Assembly (NCBI RefSeq): GCF_030272615.1
Contig: NC_081413.1
Coordinates: forward strand, 609,031,709 to 609,095,708
Reading direction: 5' to 3'
DNA length: 64,000 nucleotides
Origin: Cryptomeria japonica
Lineage: Eukaryota > Streptophyta > Pinopsida > Cupressales > Cupressaceae
Positions 43,716 to 55,615 of the stretch are shown here, one piece after another. Under the pieces are notes generated by a model. The model did no database searches. It was not told the origin of the DNA and was given only the letters and a program-made list of their open reading frames with translations. The translations under genes were made by a program, and so were the position numbers. Position 1 is the stretch's first letter. Each line of letters starts with the position of its first letter.

Positions 43716-45470
43716 ATGGCACAAGAAGGTTCTTTAGTGGCAAAAGAACCTCTATTTGATGACATTGACTATGCTTTTTGGAAATTTAGAATGTAAACAA
43801 GGTATTTGGTTTCTCTAGGAGTTGATGTGTGGATTTCAATTGTTAATGGTTATACTATTCCTCCTACAATACCCACGGATGTTGTTGGTAAAAAAGATTA
43901 TGAAACTGGTACCAGGATAAGGCATACTATACTTTGTGGTCTATCTAAAGATATCTTTGTAAAAGTTATGCACTATAAGTCTTCATAAGAAGTTTGGGAT
44001 AAATTTCATAACATCTATTATGGTAATGATAGAGTAAAGCCAACCAAAATATAAAATATGAGAGAAACGTTTGAAGAGTTAAAAATGAATGAGGAAGAGA
44101 AGATAGCAAATTACCTTCTTAAGGTTGATGAAATTGTCAATGCTATGAACGTGGTCTAGGAGAAGAGGTAAAGGATAAAGATGTAGTAAAGATGGTCCTA
44201 AGATCGCTGCCATCTAAGTATGATTCCAAAATATCTGCAATATAAGAAGCAAAGGATATAAACAATTATTCTATGGATGACTTACATGGTGCTCTCAGAG
44301 CTTATGAATGAGGACATGTAAGGTGCGATCTACTAATAGAGAGGCAACCTTCAAGGTTGAGAAAAAGAATAAAGAGATCCATTTAGACTCTGAAGACTTT
44401 GATATTATAGAATCTCACTTTTCTAGAAAACTAAAAAAGGGGCCAGGAAAGTATAAAGGAAAACTTACTTTCAAGTGTTTCAAATATGTTAGAAAGGGAC
44501 AGTTTGTAGCCAAGTGTCCTTATGATGAACCTAATGATGATGAAGAGAGTAGTGAAAAACAAGACAAAAAGATATCATTTAGTACTAAAGAAAGTTCCCC
44601 TTTAAGAACAAAAAGAGTTTTTATGTTGATGTATATGATAGTACCACTGAAGACTTTGTTGATGAAGAAGAAGAAGTCTTGTTTATGGCAATTGCAAGTT
44701 CAAGTGCAGATCATAAAGATGAACATGAGATTGATAGTGAATCTGAGTTAATAAGATCTAGAGGGTGAACTACTTTGTGCTCTTAAGGAGATTAGAAGTT
44801 TGAAAAGGAGGCTTGCATGCAAAAAGATCAATCCATGAAAGAAAAGGAATACCTGATCAACAATATTAATGAGACTTGTACACAGTTTGAGAAAAGTAAG
44901 AGAGTTGAAGAAGTGACCAACAAAGAATTTGCATTCAAGATAAATGAGTGTCAAATCTTGGAAGCATAAGTTTTTATCTTGAGAAAGAAGTTAGAAAAAA
45001 TTGAAAATAATATCAAATTCGAAGAGTGTGAAGTTGGCCAAAGTTCAAAGATCTCAGGAACCAATAGCACTAGTCAATATGATCACAAATATGTAGATAT
45101 TCATGTAAAGAACAACAAAAATGTAGTCAAATAATCATCTATTATGCATGGAAGATTTCCAATTAGTTTTAATACTCATTTCTTTGGCTCTTGTTTCTCT
45201 TGCCATCAATATGGTCATAAGATAAATGATTGTAAAGTTACCTTAAGAGGAAGATCAAACTTTGTTAGTAAATATTCTTATGATTTGATGAATAAGTTGT
45301 TATAGCTATAATAGACTTGATCATGTAGCCAAGTATTGTAGATTTAACCTTGATTTACAAAAAGAGAACAATAAAAATAAATTTAGTTCTTTAGAGTCTA
45401 ATGTAAAGGTGAACAAAGTAAAGGCAGTTTGGAGATTAAAGGAAGCAAAAAATATTGAAGAATCAATGTT
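43716..45470 (+). pseudogene. Copia gag with three zinc knuckles
   Basis: Starts ATG at 43716 (MAQEGSLVAKEPLFDDIDYA FWKFRM, then a stop). It continues with VSLGVDVWISIVNGY, VWDKFHNIYYGND, YLLKVDEIVNAM and MVLRSLPSKYDSKI, typical of the copia gag core. Zinc knuckles: CFKYVRKGQFVAKC near 44478-44518 (second Cys and His altered), CFSCHQYGHKINDC near 45190-45235 (intact CCHC), and CYSYNRLDHVAKYC near 45300-45345 (second Cys altered). A long charged coiled-coil stretch lies between the first and second. Many frameshifts. Confidence 0.8.
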
Positions 45471-45489
45471 TGTATAAACAACATATTAT

Positions 45490-45968
45490 TAAAAAGAGAA
45501 ATACTTATGGGTGATTGACAGTGGTTGTTCAAACCACATGTCTGGTGATAGAGAGAAATTCATCAAACTTGAAAGTTTTGATGAAGGATTTGTTAGAATT
45601 AGTGATATCACTTCTAGGTAGATCAAAGGATTAGGAACCTTTTTATTGGATGATAATATGACTATTCATTATGTCTACTTTGTTGAAGGCTTAATAAAAT
45701 ATAACCTCTTGAGTGTCATCCAAATTGGTGATAATGGTTACAATGTTTTATTCAATGCTCAAGAGTGTGAGATAAAAAGGAAACAAGAATGACAATTGCA
45801 ATAGGTAAGAGGACTAGTAGAAATGTCTATAGTTTGAAAGATATCACAAGTAGAGATAATCATAAAGATATTTATCTAATGGACAGGTAGAGGAGAGTTG
45901 GTTGCGGCATAAAAGGATAAGGCATCAAAACTTTGAGAATCTTGTCAAAGTGAGTAGAAATAGGCATG
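45490..45968 (+). pseudogene. Copia protease and GAG-pre-integrase start
   Basis: WVIDSGCSNHMSGDREKF carries an unchanged DSG active-site triplet. LESFDEGFVRISD, IKGLGT, YFVEGL and NLLSVIQIGDNGYNVLF complete the copia aspartic protease region. Stops occur within ITSR*IKG. The HHCC region that follows is interrupted by solo LTR 45974-46866. Confidence 0.85.
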
Positions 45969-45973
45969 CCACC

Positions 45974-46866
45974 TGTAGACACCTAAAATTGTCATGTCTA
46001 ATTAAATAAATATTTTTATTTATTTAACTATTTGATCTTAAGTCTTCTATTAATTAAATAAATCTTTATTTATTTGATTAATTCATTTATCCTCTTCTAA
46101 GCCTTTCCTCATTTAAATAAATACTTTTATTTATTTAAATTTTCCTTTTCCTAAATTAAATAAATATTTTATTTATTTAATTCATCCCACTTCCTCTATT
46201 AATTAATTAAATATTTATTTATTTAATTAATTCATTAGCCTTTTCTACCCATGACACATGTCATTAATCTCTTATTTCTTCTATTAATTAAATAAATCTT
46301 TATTTATTTAATTAATTCATTAGCCTTTTCTACCCATGACACATGTCATTCATCTCTTAATTCTTATCTTACCTACCCCTTTTATCATTTAATTATTTCC
46401 TCTACCTACCCTTTAATCCCAACCGACCATTTATCTTTACACCTCTTAATCTTATCCCTCCATTTCTTACAGTGTTCTCTATATAAGAAGATGTTCTCCT
46501 TCATAATGAACCCTAATCAGTGTTCCTGATCAATCCAGCTAGCTACTCAAAGTGTCTAAACACTTATATGCAATCAAGCCTTCTTGCGATCAAGATATCA
46601 ACCACAATCCGTTCTTTGTTGAGCTCTTGTGCACACATAAAATATGAGAACAAATATATCAAACAAGATCAATGGATATAGGAGACAATGGAGATTGAAA
46701 CCCTTCTTGACATGTGAATGGTAATATTATTTTATTTTGTTAATTTGCATGATCTTAGGTATCTCTATTGGTATTGGTGAATGTTTCATTGTAGGACCTA
46801 GATTGTTTGTGGTTGGATCTTTATGGTTTTACAATAGTTTATCGTCATCACTTTTCATCGTATACA
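45974..46866 (+). mobile_element. Solo LTR, TGTAGACACC family, copy 3
   Basis: 893 bp, TGTAGACACCTAAAATTGTC to CGTATACA, with perfect TSD CCACC (45969-45973, 46867-46871). About 100 bp longer than copies 1 and 2 because one palindrome module with its downstream TCATTAGCCTTTTCTACCCA is duplicated (about 46222-46340). TATA-like TATATAAG at 46480-46487. Confidence 0.95.
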
Positions 46867-46871
46867 CCACC

Positions 46872-47729
46872 CATTCACAAGCCAACAAATAGCATCTGCA
46901 AAGAGCGTCAACATGGGAAATAAACTAAGATCAGTTTTGCATCAAAAGATCATTCATCTACTAGACCATTACAACTTGTCCATATAGATTTGTGTGGTCC
47001 TACTAGAACAAGAGCTATTAATGGAAAGAGATATTACACGCTCTTTATTGATGACTATACAAGGATGACTTGGGTAAAATTTTTGAAGCATGTAAATCAG
47101 AGGCATTTGATAGATTTAAAGTATTTAGAAAGATGGTTGAGTAGGAATCAGATTTGAAGATAAAGTGTTTAAGATTAGACAAGGGTGGAGAATACACATC
47201 AAGAGAGTTTGAAGACTATTGTGAGAAACATGGAATTAAAAGACAATATGCTACTACAAATGCACAACAAAATGGGGTGGTAGAGAGAAAAAATAGAACA
47301 ATAAAAGAGATGGCTAGAACAATGCTTGATGAAGAAAAGTTACCTGCCATGTATTAGAAAGAAGTTGTTCATACAATAGTATACACACTAAATAGAGATT
47401 ATTTAAGGATTAAGAGAGATGATGAAAGTTTGGGAAACTTTGAGTCAATATGTGATGAGGGTATTTTCATTGGCTATTCTACAGACAATAAGGCATATAA
47501 GTGTTTCAATAAAAGGTTAAAAAGGATAGTTGAGAGTGCTAATGTAAAGGTTGATGAAAATTTGCATGTTGACAAAAAAAATATTGAAAATGTTGAAGAA
47601 GAATTTGATGAAGAAGTTGTAGTGGAGGCTCCTAAAGAAGAAGAGTTAGCAAGCAAACTAGTGGACACTGTGATAAAAACATTTGTTCCTGTCGCTAGGG
47701 TGATAGGATCTAAAACTCCTAAGTCCTAA
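46872..47729 (+). pseudogene. Copia integrase, decayed
   Basis: After CKERQHGK (zinc-binding remnant) come LVHIDLCGPTRT, YTLFIDDYTRMTWVKFL, CLRLDKGGEYTSREFEDYCE, HGIKRQYATTNAQQNG and VVERKNRTIKEMARTML. The catalytic D (HID), D (LDKGGEY) and E (VVERKN) are all readable, though in more than one frame. The C-terminal part EGIFIGYSTDNKAYKCFNKR is at 47430-47729, followed by an acidic linker. Confidence 0.88.
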
Positions 47730-47775
47730 GACACTAGGAAGAACTACTTTATCAGGTGAGCAAGAAGATTTTTAT

Positions 47776-48737
47776 TTGTTATCAACAATAGAACCTAACA
47801 ACTATACCGAGGCCAACAAACATGAATGTTGGATCAGGGGCATGAAGGAGGAATTGAGTCAGATTGAAAAGAACAAAACATGGGAACTAGTCCCTGAAGG
47901 TAAAAATGTTATTAGTGCAAAGTGGGTCTTTGGAAACAAGTTAGATGAACATGGTAAGGCTGTAAGGAACAAAGATATAATTGCATGTAAAGGATACTAT
48001 CAAATTGAGGGTATATACTTTGATGAAACATTTGTACCTATGGCTAGGCTTGAAGTCATAAGGATATTCTTATCTTTTTAGTTTATTAAAACTTCAAAAT
48101 CTACCAAATGGATGCTAAAATAACCTTTTTTAATGGATATCTTAATGAAGAAGTATTTATGGAGCAGCTTGAAGCTTTCATACGCGAAGAAAGTCTTGAT
48201 TATGTATATAGGAAAAATTTGGCTTTATATGGTATGAACCAAGCCACTAGATCTTGTCACTCTAGGTTGGATAAATACCTATTAGCACAAGGGTTTACTA
48301 GAGGAGGTGTGGATAGAAATTTGTATTTTAGAATACAAGGTGAGGATGTTTTTATTGTAAAAGTTTATGTATATGACATTATATTTGGTTGAAACAATGA
48401 TGATATATGAAACATATTTTCTAATATTATGCAATCAAAATTTGAAATGTCCATGCTTGGAGAGTTGTCCTTTTTCCTTGAATTGAAAATATCCCAACTT
48501 TACAAATGTATATTTCTATCACAAACTATGTATGCAAGAGATATGCTTAAGATGTTTTATATGGATGAATGTAAACCAGTGGGAACACCCATGGTAACAG
48601 TTTGTAATTTGAGTGAGGTTGATGATACATCTGATGCTGATCAAACTAGATATAGATCTATGATAGGAAGCTTACTATATCTTACAACATCTAGGCCTAA
48701 TATCATGCATGCAATGTGTTTAGTTGCAAGGTTTTAG
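47776..48737 (+). pseudogene. Copia reverse transcriptase, decayed
   Basis: KTWELVPEGKNVISAKWVF, FDETFVPMARLEVIRI, MDAKITFFNGYLNEEVFMEQ, YGMNQATRSCHSRLDKYL, and VKVYVYDIIFG. The active-site YVDD reads YVYD, a loss of the first catalytic aspartate of the pair. Then MQSKFEMSMLGELSFFLELK and YRSMIGSLLYLTTSRPNI. Three separate frames and a stop before FIKTSKST. Confidence 0.9.
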
Positions 48738-49285
48738 TCCTTTCCCAGAAAGTCTCATGAAAATGTTATTAAGAGAATCTTTAGGTACATCAAAGGGACA
48801 TTAGATTATGGATTATGGTATCCTAGACATTTTAATTTTACTTTAACTACCTATACTAATGTAGATTGGGTAGGGTGTCTTGATGACAAGAAGAGAACTA
48901 GTGGTGTTGCTTTCTTCTTGAGAGATAGACTTGTGTGTTGGAATATCAAAAAACAAGAATCACTGTCTCTGTCAATAGCAGAAGCAAAATATATAGCCAC
49001 CACTTCATGTTGTACACAAGTTCTTTGGATGGTACAAACACATTCAGACATGAAGGTACAAGTTTCTAAACTATTTTCCATCTTGTGTGATAATACCAGT
49101 GTAATCAACATTTCTAAAAATATTTTTTAGCACTCAAGAACAAAGCACATTGATATTAAATATCATTTTCTGAGAGAGAAAGTTATCACAAATTCAATTA
49201 CTATGAGTTATGTTTCTACCATAGACCAAGTAGTTGATATTTTCATTAAACCCTTGGCAAAGGAGGTCTTTGAAATGTTGAGATA
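48738..49285 (+). pseudogene. Copia RNase H, decayed
   Basis: YIKGTLDYGLWY, TNVDWVGCLDDKKRTSGVAF FL, CWNIKKQESLSLSIAEAKYI AT and TKHIDIKYHFLREKV. The catalytic D (NVDWVG), E (AEAKY) and a later H-I-D are readable. A frameshift separates TNVDW from the remaining part and a stop lies before HSRTKHI. 49286-49679 is 3' untranslated sequence. Confidence 0.88.
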
Positions 49286-49679
49286 GAGGTTGGTTATGTT
49301 ACTTTGTTCACTGGTTCATGGACAAATTGGTTTGGTTTTAGGGGGAGCTTATGTTTGTTATCTTTCTTTACTTGAAACCTCATGTTTCTTCCCATTGTCA
49401 TTGATTTCAAAGGAGGAGATGAGGATAGTAATTTTTTGCCAAACGTGGTTTATTTGTGTGACTTGTAGTTGATGATGTTGATTTTGTTGTAGTTTGGCAG
49501 TCATGGTTTGTGTGAATTGCAGTTGATGATGTTAATGTTGTTGAGAGCACATGATTGTAGTAGTTGTAAAGTTGTATACTTGAGCTTACTTGATGTTGCA
49601 AATGTTTGCAGTAAAGAAAATGGGGGGAGCAAGAGCACAATTACTATATATGATTGACATTAATGCCAAAGGGGTAGTT

Positions 49680-50482
49680 TGTTGGCATTCTGTTTGACAT
49701 TGATGTCAAATAGTGTCACATAATGATTTTGGTTTCTCATGGTATTGTATGATAATAGCTTCGATAAGAGATGTCTTCTCATTATCAAGCATGGCATCTC
49801 AACCAAGATGATGTTTATGCCTTAATGTTGGGTTAAGACAATTATGGATGTCCACTAAGTCACAAGTATATTTGAGGTAGGTTGTGTTGAAAATTTGTCA
49901 GCATTAAAGATGACATAATGCATTAATTAAAATATGTTTGTCGAGTGATAAGACATATTGTTTATAGCGTTGTATGTTCCCTTTAAGTTTTGATGCAGAA
50001 AGAATAGTTAAAGTTTGTAATTAAAGTTCTGCAATGAAATTTTTGCTTCCTTTCATCATGGCAACATGAGTAGAGAAATGTGTGACAAAAACTTGTACTG
50101 AAAGTTTTGCTTCATGGCGATAGGAGTAGAGAAATGCATGAGAGAAACTTTTATTGTTATAATGAACCACATCCTATCAAATGATAATCATGTTAATCCT
50201 TAAAGTACCTTCTAAGTTATTTCTAAGATTTTTATTCAATCTTTCACAAGCATGGGTATAAAGTTTTTTTTTTAATGTTAACGACTACTTACAATACCAG
50301 TCCCATGTGTAACAAATCAATCGAGTTCTGCCAACCGTTTTTGAGATAGGATGGATTGATGATGAAAATAAGTATAAAATGGTATTTTAGTGTATGGTCA
50401 TGGTTGAAATGTGCATTGAAAGAGAACAAATTTTCTGCAGGTTATTTGAATGTTTAATAGAATCTAATATTTTAATTTTGCA

Positions 50483-50568
<86 letters not shown>

Positions 50569-51216
50569 CATTTTACTATTGTAGAGATATGTTGCAATGA
50601 GGTTTTTGGTGATTTTGTTTGAGAAACTCTATTGAAGGATGGTATGGTGGAATAAGAAATAGAATGACAAAGTACTGTTCTCTATTTCTAATGGAGTTAT
50701 AAGCAAATTATTAATGTTCAATTCATCGTTGCAAAAAAAGTAATGTAATAAATGATATGTATTGAAATAGAGTAACCCTCTATACTTTGAATGATATCTT
50801 CTAAGTGTGATTAGTAGGGAGTGGGTGCTCCTACAAACAAGTGGATTTGGTGCTTTTAAACTTGTAAGGGGTTGGTAGTCCTAGGGTTGGTGCCTTGAAT
50901 GTAACCAGTGAAGTTTATGGTCAGTAAGGCATTTTATAACCAGTGAGGTTTATGGCCAGTGAGGCATGATAAAATTTAATTTAATAGTGGTTTTTTCACC
51001 CTTCTAGGGTTTTCCACTCAAATATTTATGTCATGTGATGTGCATCTATGGTTCTTATGATTAGTGGATTGTTATATATATACCTTATCACTGTTTGTTT
51101 TATAGAATGCTATGTGTCTTAGTGCTATTGGTCTTGAACATTTAATTATCATTTATTGAAGTTGTATTGACCACTGATTCACCCCCCTCTAAGTGGTCTA
51201 TTTAAGTATTCCAACA
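49680..51216 (+). repeat. 3' LTR of the copia element
   Basis: 1537 bp, TGTTGGCATTC to AGTATTCCAACA. It contains about 130 bp not found in the 5' LTR, around 50430-50575, including the AT microsatellite. Confidence 0.92.
50485..50567. repeat. (AT)n microsatellite, about 41 units
   Basis: Uninterrupted AT dinucleotide run of 83 bp inside the 3' LTR of the copia element, absent from its 5' LTR. Confidence 0.97.
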
Positions 51217-51221
51217 ATCAT

Positions 51222-51869
51222 GCCAAAATTGTAATATGATAATCAAGAGTAAACCATGACATAATAACAACCATCCTATCAAAGAAGGATAATGTGTCAA
51301 ATGAAATCATAAATCACACCTCGACCAAGGACTCCTTGAGCCCTCAAAGATGTCAACATCCTCAAATTTATTGAAGATCACCATCTCCTATTAGTGTACC
51401 TGCAAATGTAAGAGAACATTTTGTAGCAACAATATCTAAGACATCCTCCAACCTCTACACGCTAAGAAGATCATCCACCATCCAATGGTGAATACACATC
51501 ACTACCACAAGCTCCCACTAAATCATGATACCGAGCTCTCCATAGCATCATGATAACCATATCCTAAATGAAGATCATCCAGGCGTACACACATATAACT
51601 GAAATGACAATATCATCAAGTAGACCAAGATCTCTGAGCCAACAATATAGAAAACCCACTAAACAAGCAATCAAGAACCAATCCTACACCGCCACATTAT
51701 CACTATCAAAAGCTCTCATTGAAAGTGTAACTAGTATATCTATGACATCATGATAAAACCATCCTCTATATGATAATCAAACAAGGCCCCCACATAATCA
51801 AAGAACTCAAAGTCGACATCATGAGCTCCCAAAAGTCAAAGAAACCATGATCCTTGAATAAGAAGATAC
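51222..51869. other. Unclassified intergenic DNA
   Basis: Continuation of the DNA left of 42010. Recurrent words such as CATCATGATAA and AAGATCATCCA suggest an old repeat, but I cannot define units. No coding frame of interest on either strand. Confidence 0.4.
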
Positions 51870-51874
51870 ATTGT

Positions 51875-53059
51875 TGTGACATTGGAAAAAGGGTGAATGA
51901 TAGAGATATCAAGAGGAAAGTTTTTCTTCCCTTCGAGGAGAGATAAAAGTTTCACTTCAGATTTCTCTTCAAACACTTTTTCCACATTACATTGGAAGAG
52001 GGAGGAAAATACACTAGATTCAACCTGTAGAGAAAGAGATTGAATTCTGAGTGATGATAAGTAAATCCTCTCTTCTGAGATTGAGATTTGAATTGATTGA
52101 ATTGCGTACTTATGATCAAGTGTAAAAGTGACAAAGATCTGATTATAACTCAAGATAGAAGCATAGGATGAAGTTGTGCACCTAGATATGGCAATAATCT
52201 GTCGAAACGAAATCGCCTTACGAATTTGGGAAAAAGTTGCCCAAATCGTGGCGGGAATGTACATGGTTCTCCAAAAAATCTACAAAACAAAAAGGGTTTT
52301 TTCACCTCTGCAAATGGAGCTTGAATCCAAAAGTGTAACTGCACATCTTAAAACCTACACACAGAAAATAGAAGGAAAGGTGTTGGGATTTGCCTTCAGG
52401 TTAAACCCCAATTTTGGAATTAACCAAATGATGAAAGAATGTACTTGCAAGTAAATGTAAATGAAAGACTGTAATGTAAATCACCTCAAGGGAGGTTGTA
52501 GATAGAATGTAGGTAGATTTGCTTGTGTGGAATTGAATGTTGGAATGAATCTCCTCTTCAATGGTTGAATCATTGACTTGAATGCGATACCTAGCCTTGA
52601 AGGGAGACTTGAGAATGCTCATTGCTTGAATGCTTGAATGCGTGATCTCATGTATCTGTCGTATTCTTATTGAACTTATGCCAAATGGGAGGGGAAATGT
52701 GACTTAAATACTTGTCAACTAGGGCTAATTGTTTGATTTTCCGTCGCAGGCTGACACTGGGGGATTCTTCCCGCTCAATGTGCAACCTCCAAAGCATATT
52801 TGAAAAGCATCCTGCCCCAAAATGGGGTAGGGGATAGGGCACCATGCCCCTATCCTAGGAGGATAGGGGTGCCATGCCCTCGTCTTTCCCTTTTTTGCAA
52901 GACATGATGCAGTTCAGGTAGTGCGGAGGGCAAGCAAGATGCAGTTCTCAGGTGTCAAGCAAGTCTTCGATCTCCAATCAGGATTAGGGATTCAGTTCGC
53001 ATGCATGAGGACCCTAATGTGTTTGAAAATTGTGAGGGTTACAATTTTATGACACTACA
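51875..53059 (-). repeat. 3' LTR of the gag-protease element
   Basis: 1185 bp, minus strand TGTAGTGTCATAAAATTG to CCAATGTCACA. The start-proximal part (52811-52880) holds GC-rich inverted repeats (CCCCTATCCT / AGGATAGGGG and CCCCAAAATGGGG). Confidence 0.88.
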
Positions 53060-53854
53060 TTTAACCCCCACTTTAGCGGGAGTATAAGCGTATGTCAATA
53101 CTGTCAGTAAAGTACAAGGAAACAAGATTGAAAGACTTCTACCACGTCAAGGAGGCAAGATGCACCAAGCCCTCGGTGGACTTAGGATCTTACAACATCG
53201 ATTGACAAAGTAAAAGGGAATATCAAGAAGGGGAAACTGTGACTGCAAGTAGCGAGGTTCCCCTTACTATGAGTCACAAAAAAGATACCCAAAATTATGA
53301 AGCAAAGCCAAGTTCACTAAATAATTTTAAGTATCAAAATGGAAAATATGAGCGGAGCGTATGCCCCCACGTTAAAGCGATCATGCATGCCTTATGGGGA
53401 GTGATTTTATTTAAGGTATGATACACCCATGATTGAGAGAAGAGAGGGAGCACGTTATTGCAAGGATTTAGCCCCCAAGTGATGAACAAACCCAAGGATA
53501 ATTAACACAAAGCATGAGGTACAGGGTAGTTTCACTTTCCTCGAGGTCAGTATGTTGTATGATAACTCATGTATATCATATATGTATATGTGCATATAAT
53601 AATTGTCATTTCCCAAAGGACACTACCTTAGAAGAAAGGGAAGAGAGCATGTCTTTCGAGTCAACATGAAAGTGACGAAAAGAGATCTCAATGCTTTGTA
53701 TCGTCCCCAAATAGACACTAAGGGAACAATAGAAGAACAAGGATACACATTAAAGAATGGTCACAAAAGAGCGAGAGAGAGAGAGAAAATATCTACAGTG
53801 CTAATATTGCTAATCTAGCCCAACATTTGCCTCCTGATCTTGCTGATTAGTGTT
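53060..53854 (-). other. Polypurine tract and 3' untranslated region
   Basis: The minus strand reads AAAGTGGGGGTTAAA immediately before the 3' LTR (53060-53074), a clear polypurine tract. The remaining roughly 780 bp up to the end of the coding frame shows no domain on either strand. Confidence 0.75.
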
Positions 53855-55615
53855 TCAGGAAGGTGAGCAACATACCAAAGGAGTGACATCGAGCGCAACA
53901 AATGGAGCTATCACAAGATCCAAACAAGGACTATGCTCATGTGGTAAGTCACTTTGTTTGATTCTAGGAGCTAGGAATAGAGTTTGTGAAAAATCAGTTG
54001 ATAAATGCTTGTCCACATCAACATATTCATACTCACTATCAGAAGCATTAGGAGTTGTATTTCCATCATGAATAACATTTTCACCCATTTCTTCGTCAAA
54101 GTTTAGAGAAAGAGGAGCAAGAACATGAACAGGAGTAAAACCATCACATCTTTTATACAACTTATGATTTGGAGATGTAGGTTGAACATCTTGCTTAGGA
54201 GAAAAGGGAATCATGTCAATTGTTGGGGATTGATTATTTTGATTGACAACTTCACGAGCTCGAACAAAACATCTTCGTCGACGTTCTCTCGCACAATGAT
54301 TTTGTCGAGTCTTAGTGGAAGGCTGAGAAGTAGGAGGAACTCTTCAAAAAGTAGGAATGTTTCTCTCCTTGATAGTTGAAGGTTTAGGTTGAGGTATTTT
54401 AGGTTGAACAAGAGGAGAAGCATACCTCTTCTCTTGATAAGAGGAAGAAGGTGGAAATGTGCCATATAAAGGAGGAATGTTAGGCGTAGGAAGAAGACCA
54501 GGTCCATCATGAGGAGGAGGTAAGGGTTTAACCTTAGGAAGAATATTGTTGTTCTTCTTAGGAGAAGGTATAGTCACATCCATAGGAATAGGTTGAAGAT
54601 CTTCCTTGGAAGGGAGATTAGTTCTATCCATGAGGGGAAGAACTTCATCTTCAATCATTATAGGAATGTCAAGTGTTGGGGATCTAGGTTGACTTAAGGA
54701 TAAGATCATATCTTTCTTCCATTTTTGATAAGATTGAAAAAGAGAATGATTCCTTGATAGAAGAGATTGAAATTTTTTAGGCCAAAAGAAATCAATAGGA
54801 ACAATAGGGCTTCTTTTGGATGGACAAAATAAGCTATGGTTCTCAGTTGTGATTTTTCCATTTTGAGGAAATTTTAGACACTTGTGGATTGGAGAAGCAA
54901 TAGTCTTCATGGAAGATAGCCAAGGATAGCCCAACTTCACATGGAATTTCTCAAAAGAAGGTATGATAACAAAGTCAACATCCATGGAATTAGTATGAAC
55001 TTCAACAAGAAGGGTGATAGAGCCAATAGTAGGACAAGAGAATCCATCAAATAACTTCACCACTACTTTAGAAGTATCATATAGTAGTTTATGCAATCGT
55101 AAAGTGAAAAGATACTCCTCAGTGATTATGTTATTCATGCAAGAAGGATCAACAAGAGCATCGTAGAAAGGGATATCCTTAACCTTCGCAACTATGTATA
55201 AAGGGCCATCAGGTGCTCTAATGGTCTCACTAGGGTCAAATGTAATGCAAGGATCCTTAGGTGTACCTTGTCTTTCTACCATATTTACCAAGTTCGGAGC
55301 CATAGAAGTGAATTCATCAGATGAGAAAGAAGTATAATCAGTCTCAACCACGTTAGAGGTATGAGAAGGCAAAGGATCAATAATTTTTTAAAGATTTTGA
55401 TTAGGAGCTACTAAATTATTCCCCTTACCATTCACACCTGTTGTAGCATTCACATTGTTGGTGTTGATTGTATAATTGAACTTGATGAAGCTTTTTGTTG
55501 GTTTGAACTTTGGAAATGGTTGTTGAACACTCTCCCCCTTATCACTCGGAGCCATAGGAGTAGATTGCTCCATTTGACTCACAGCTAGTTGATCATTGTG
55601 GAGTGTTCCGCACAA
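53855..55615 (-). pseudogene. Aspartic-protease-like domain and C-terminal linker
   Basis: One frame from 55615 to 53855 with two stops (after NQNL and after NIPTF). The protease-like fold is at 55230-54800: GPLYIVAKVKDIPFYDALVD, then PSCMNNIITEEYL, VKLFDGFSCPTIGSITL, VDFVIIPSFEKFHVKLGYPW and LKFPQNGKITTENHS. The catalytic D-[ST]-G of retropepsins reads D-P-S. The rest is proline-rich (PKVKPLPPPHDGPGLLPTP) and ends in an acidic segment. It lies where an autonomous element would continue into reverse transcriptase. A retropepsin without a DTG triplet may be inactive, or the domain may have another role. Confidence 0.78.

Larger units (their letters stand above)
42016..51216 (+). mobile_element. 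Full-length, inactive Ty1/copia retrotransposon
   Basis: LTRs 42016-43408 and 49680-51216, perfect TSD ATCAT (42011-42015, 51217-51221). A primer site AGTGGTATCAAAG / AGTGGTATCAGAG follows the left LTR and a purine-rich AAAGGGGTAGTT precedes the right LTR. Interior order is gag, protease, integrase, reverse transcriptase, RNase H, the copia order. Stops and frameshifts disable every domain. A solo LTR (45974-46866) lies between protease and integrase. Confidence 0.95.

Noticed and set aside
50394-50600. Open frame containing a long YIYI repeat
   Set aside because: It simply reads through the AT microsatellite.
51836-52264. 142-residue minus-strand open frame
   Set aside because: It lies across the LTR boundary at 51875 and within LTR sequence; the second LTR copy at 58140 does not keep it open.
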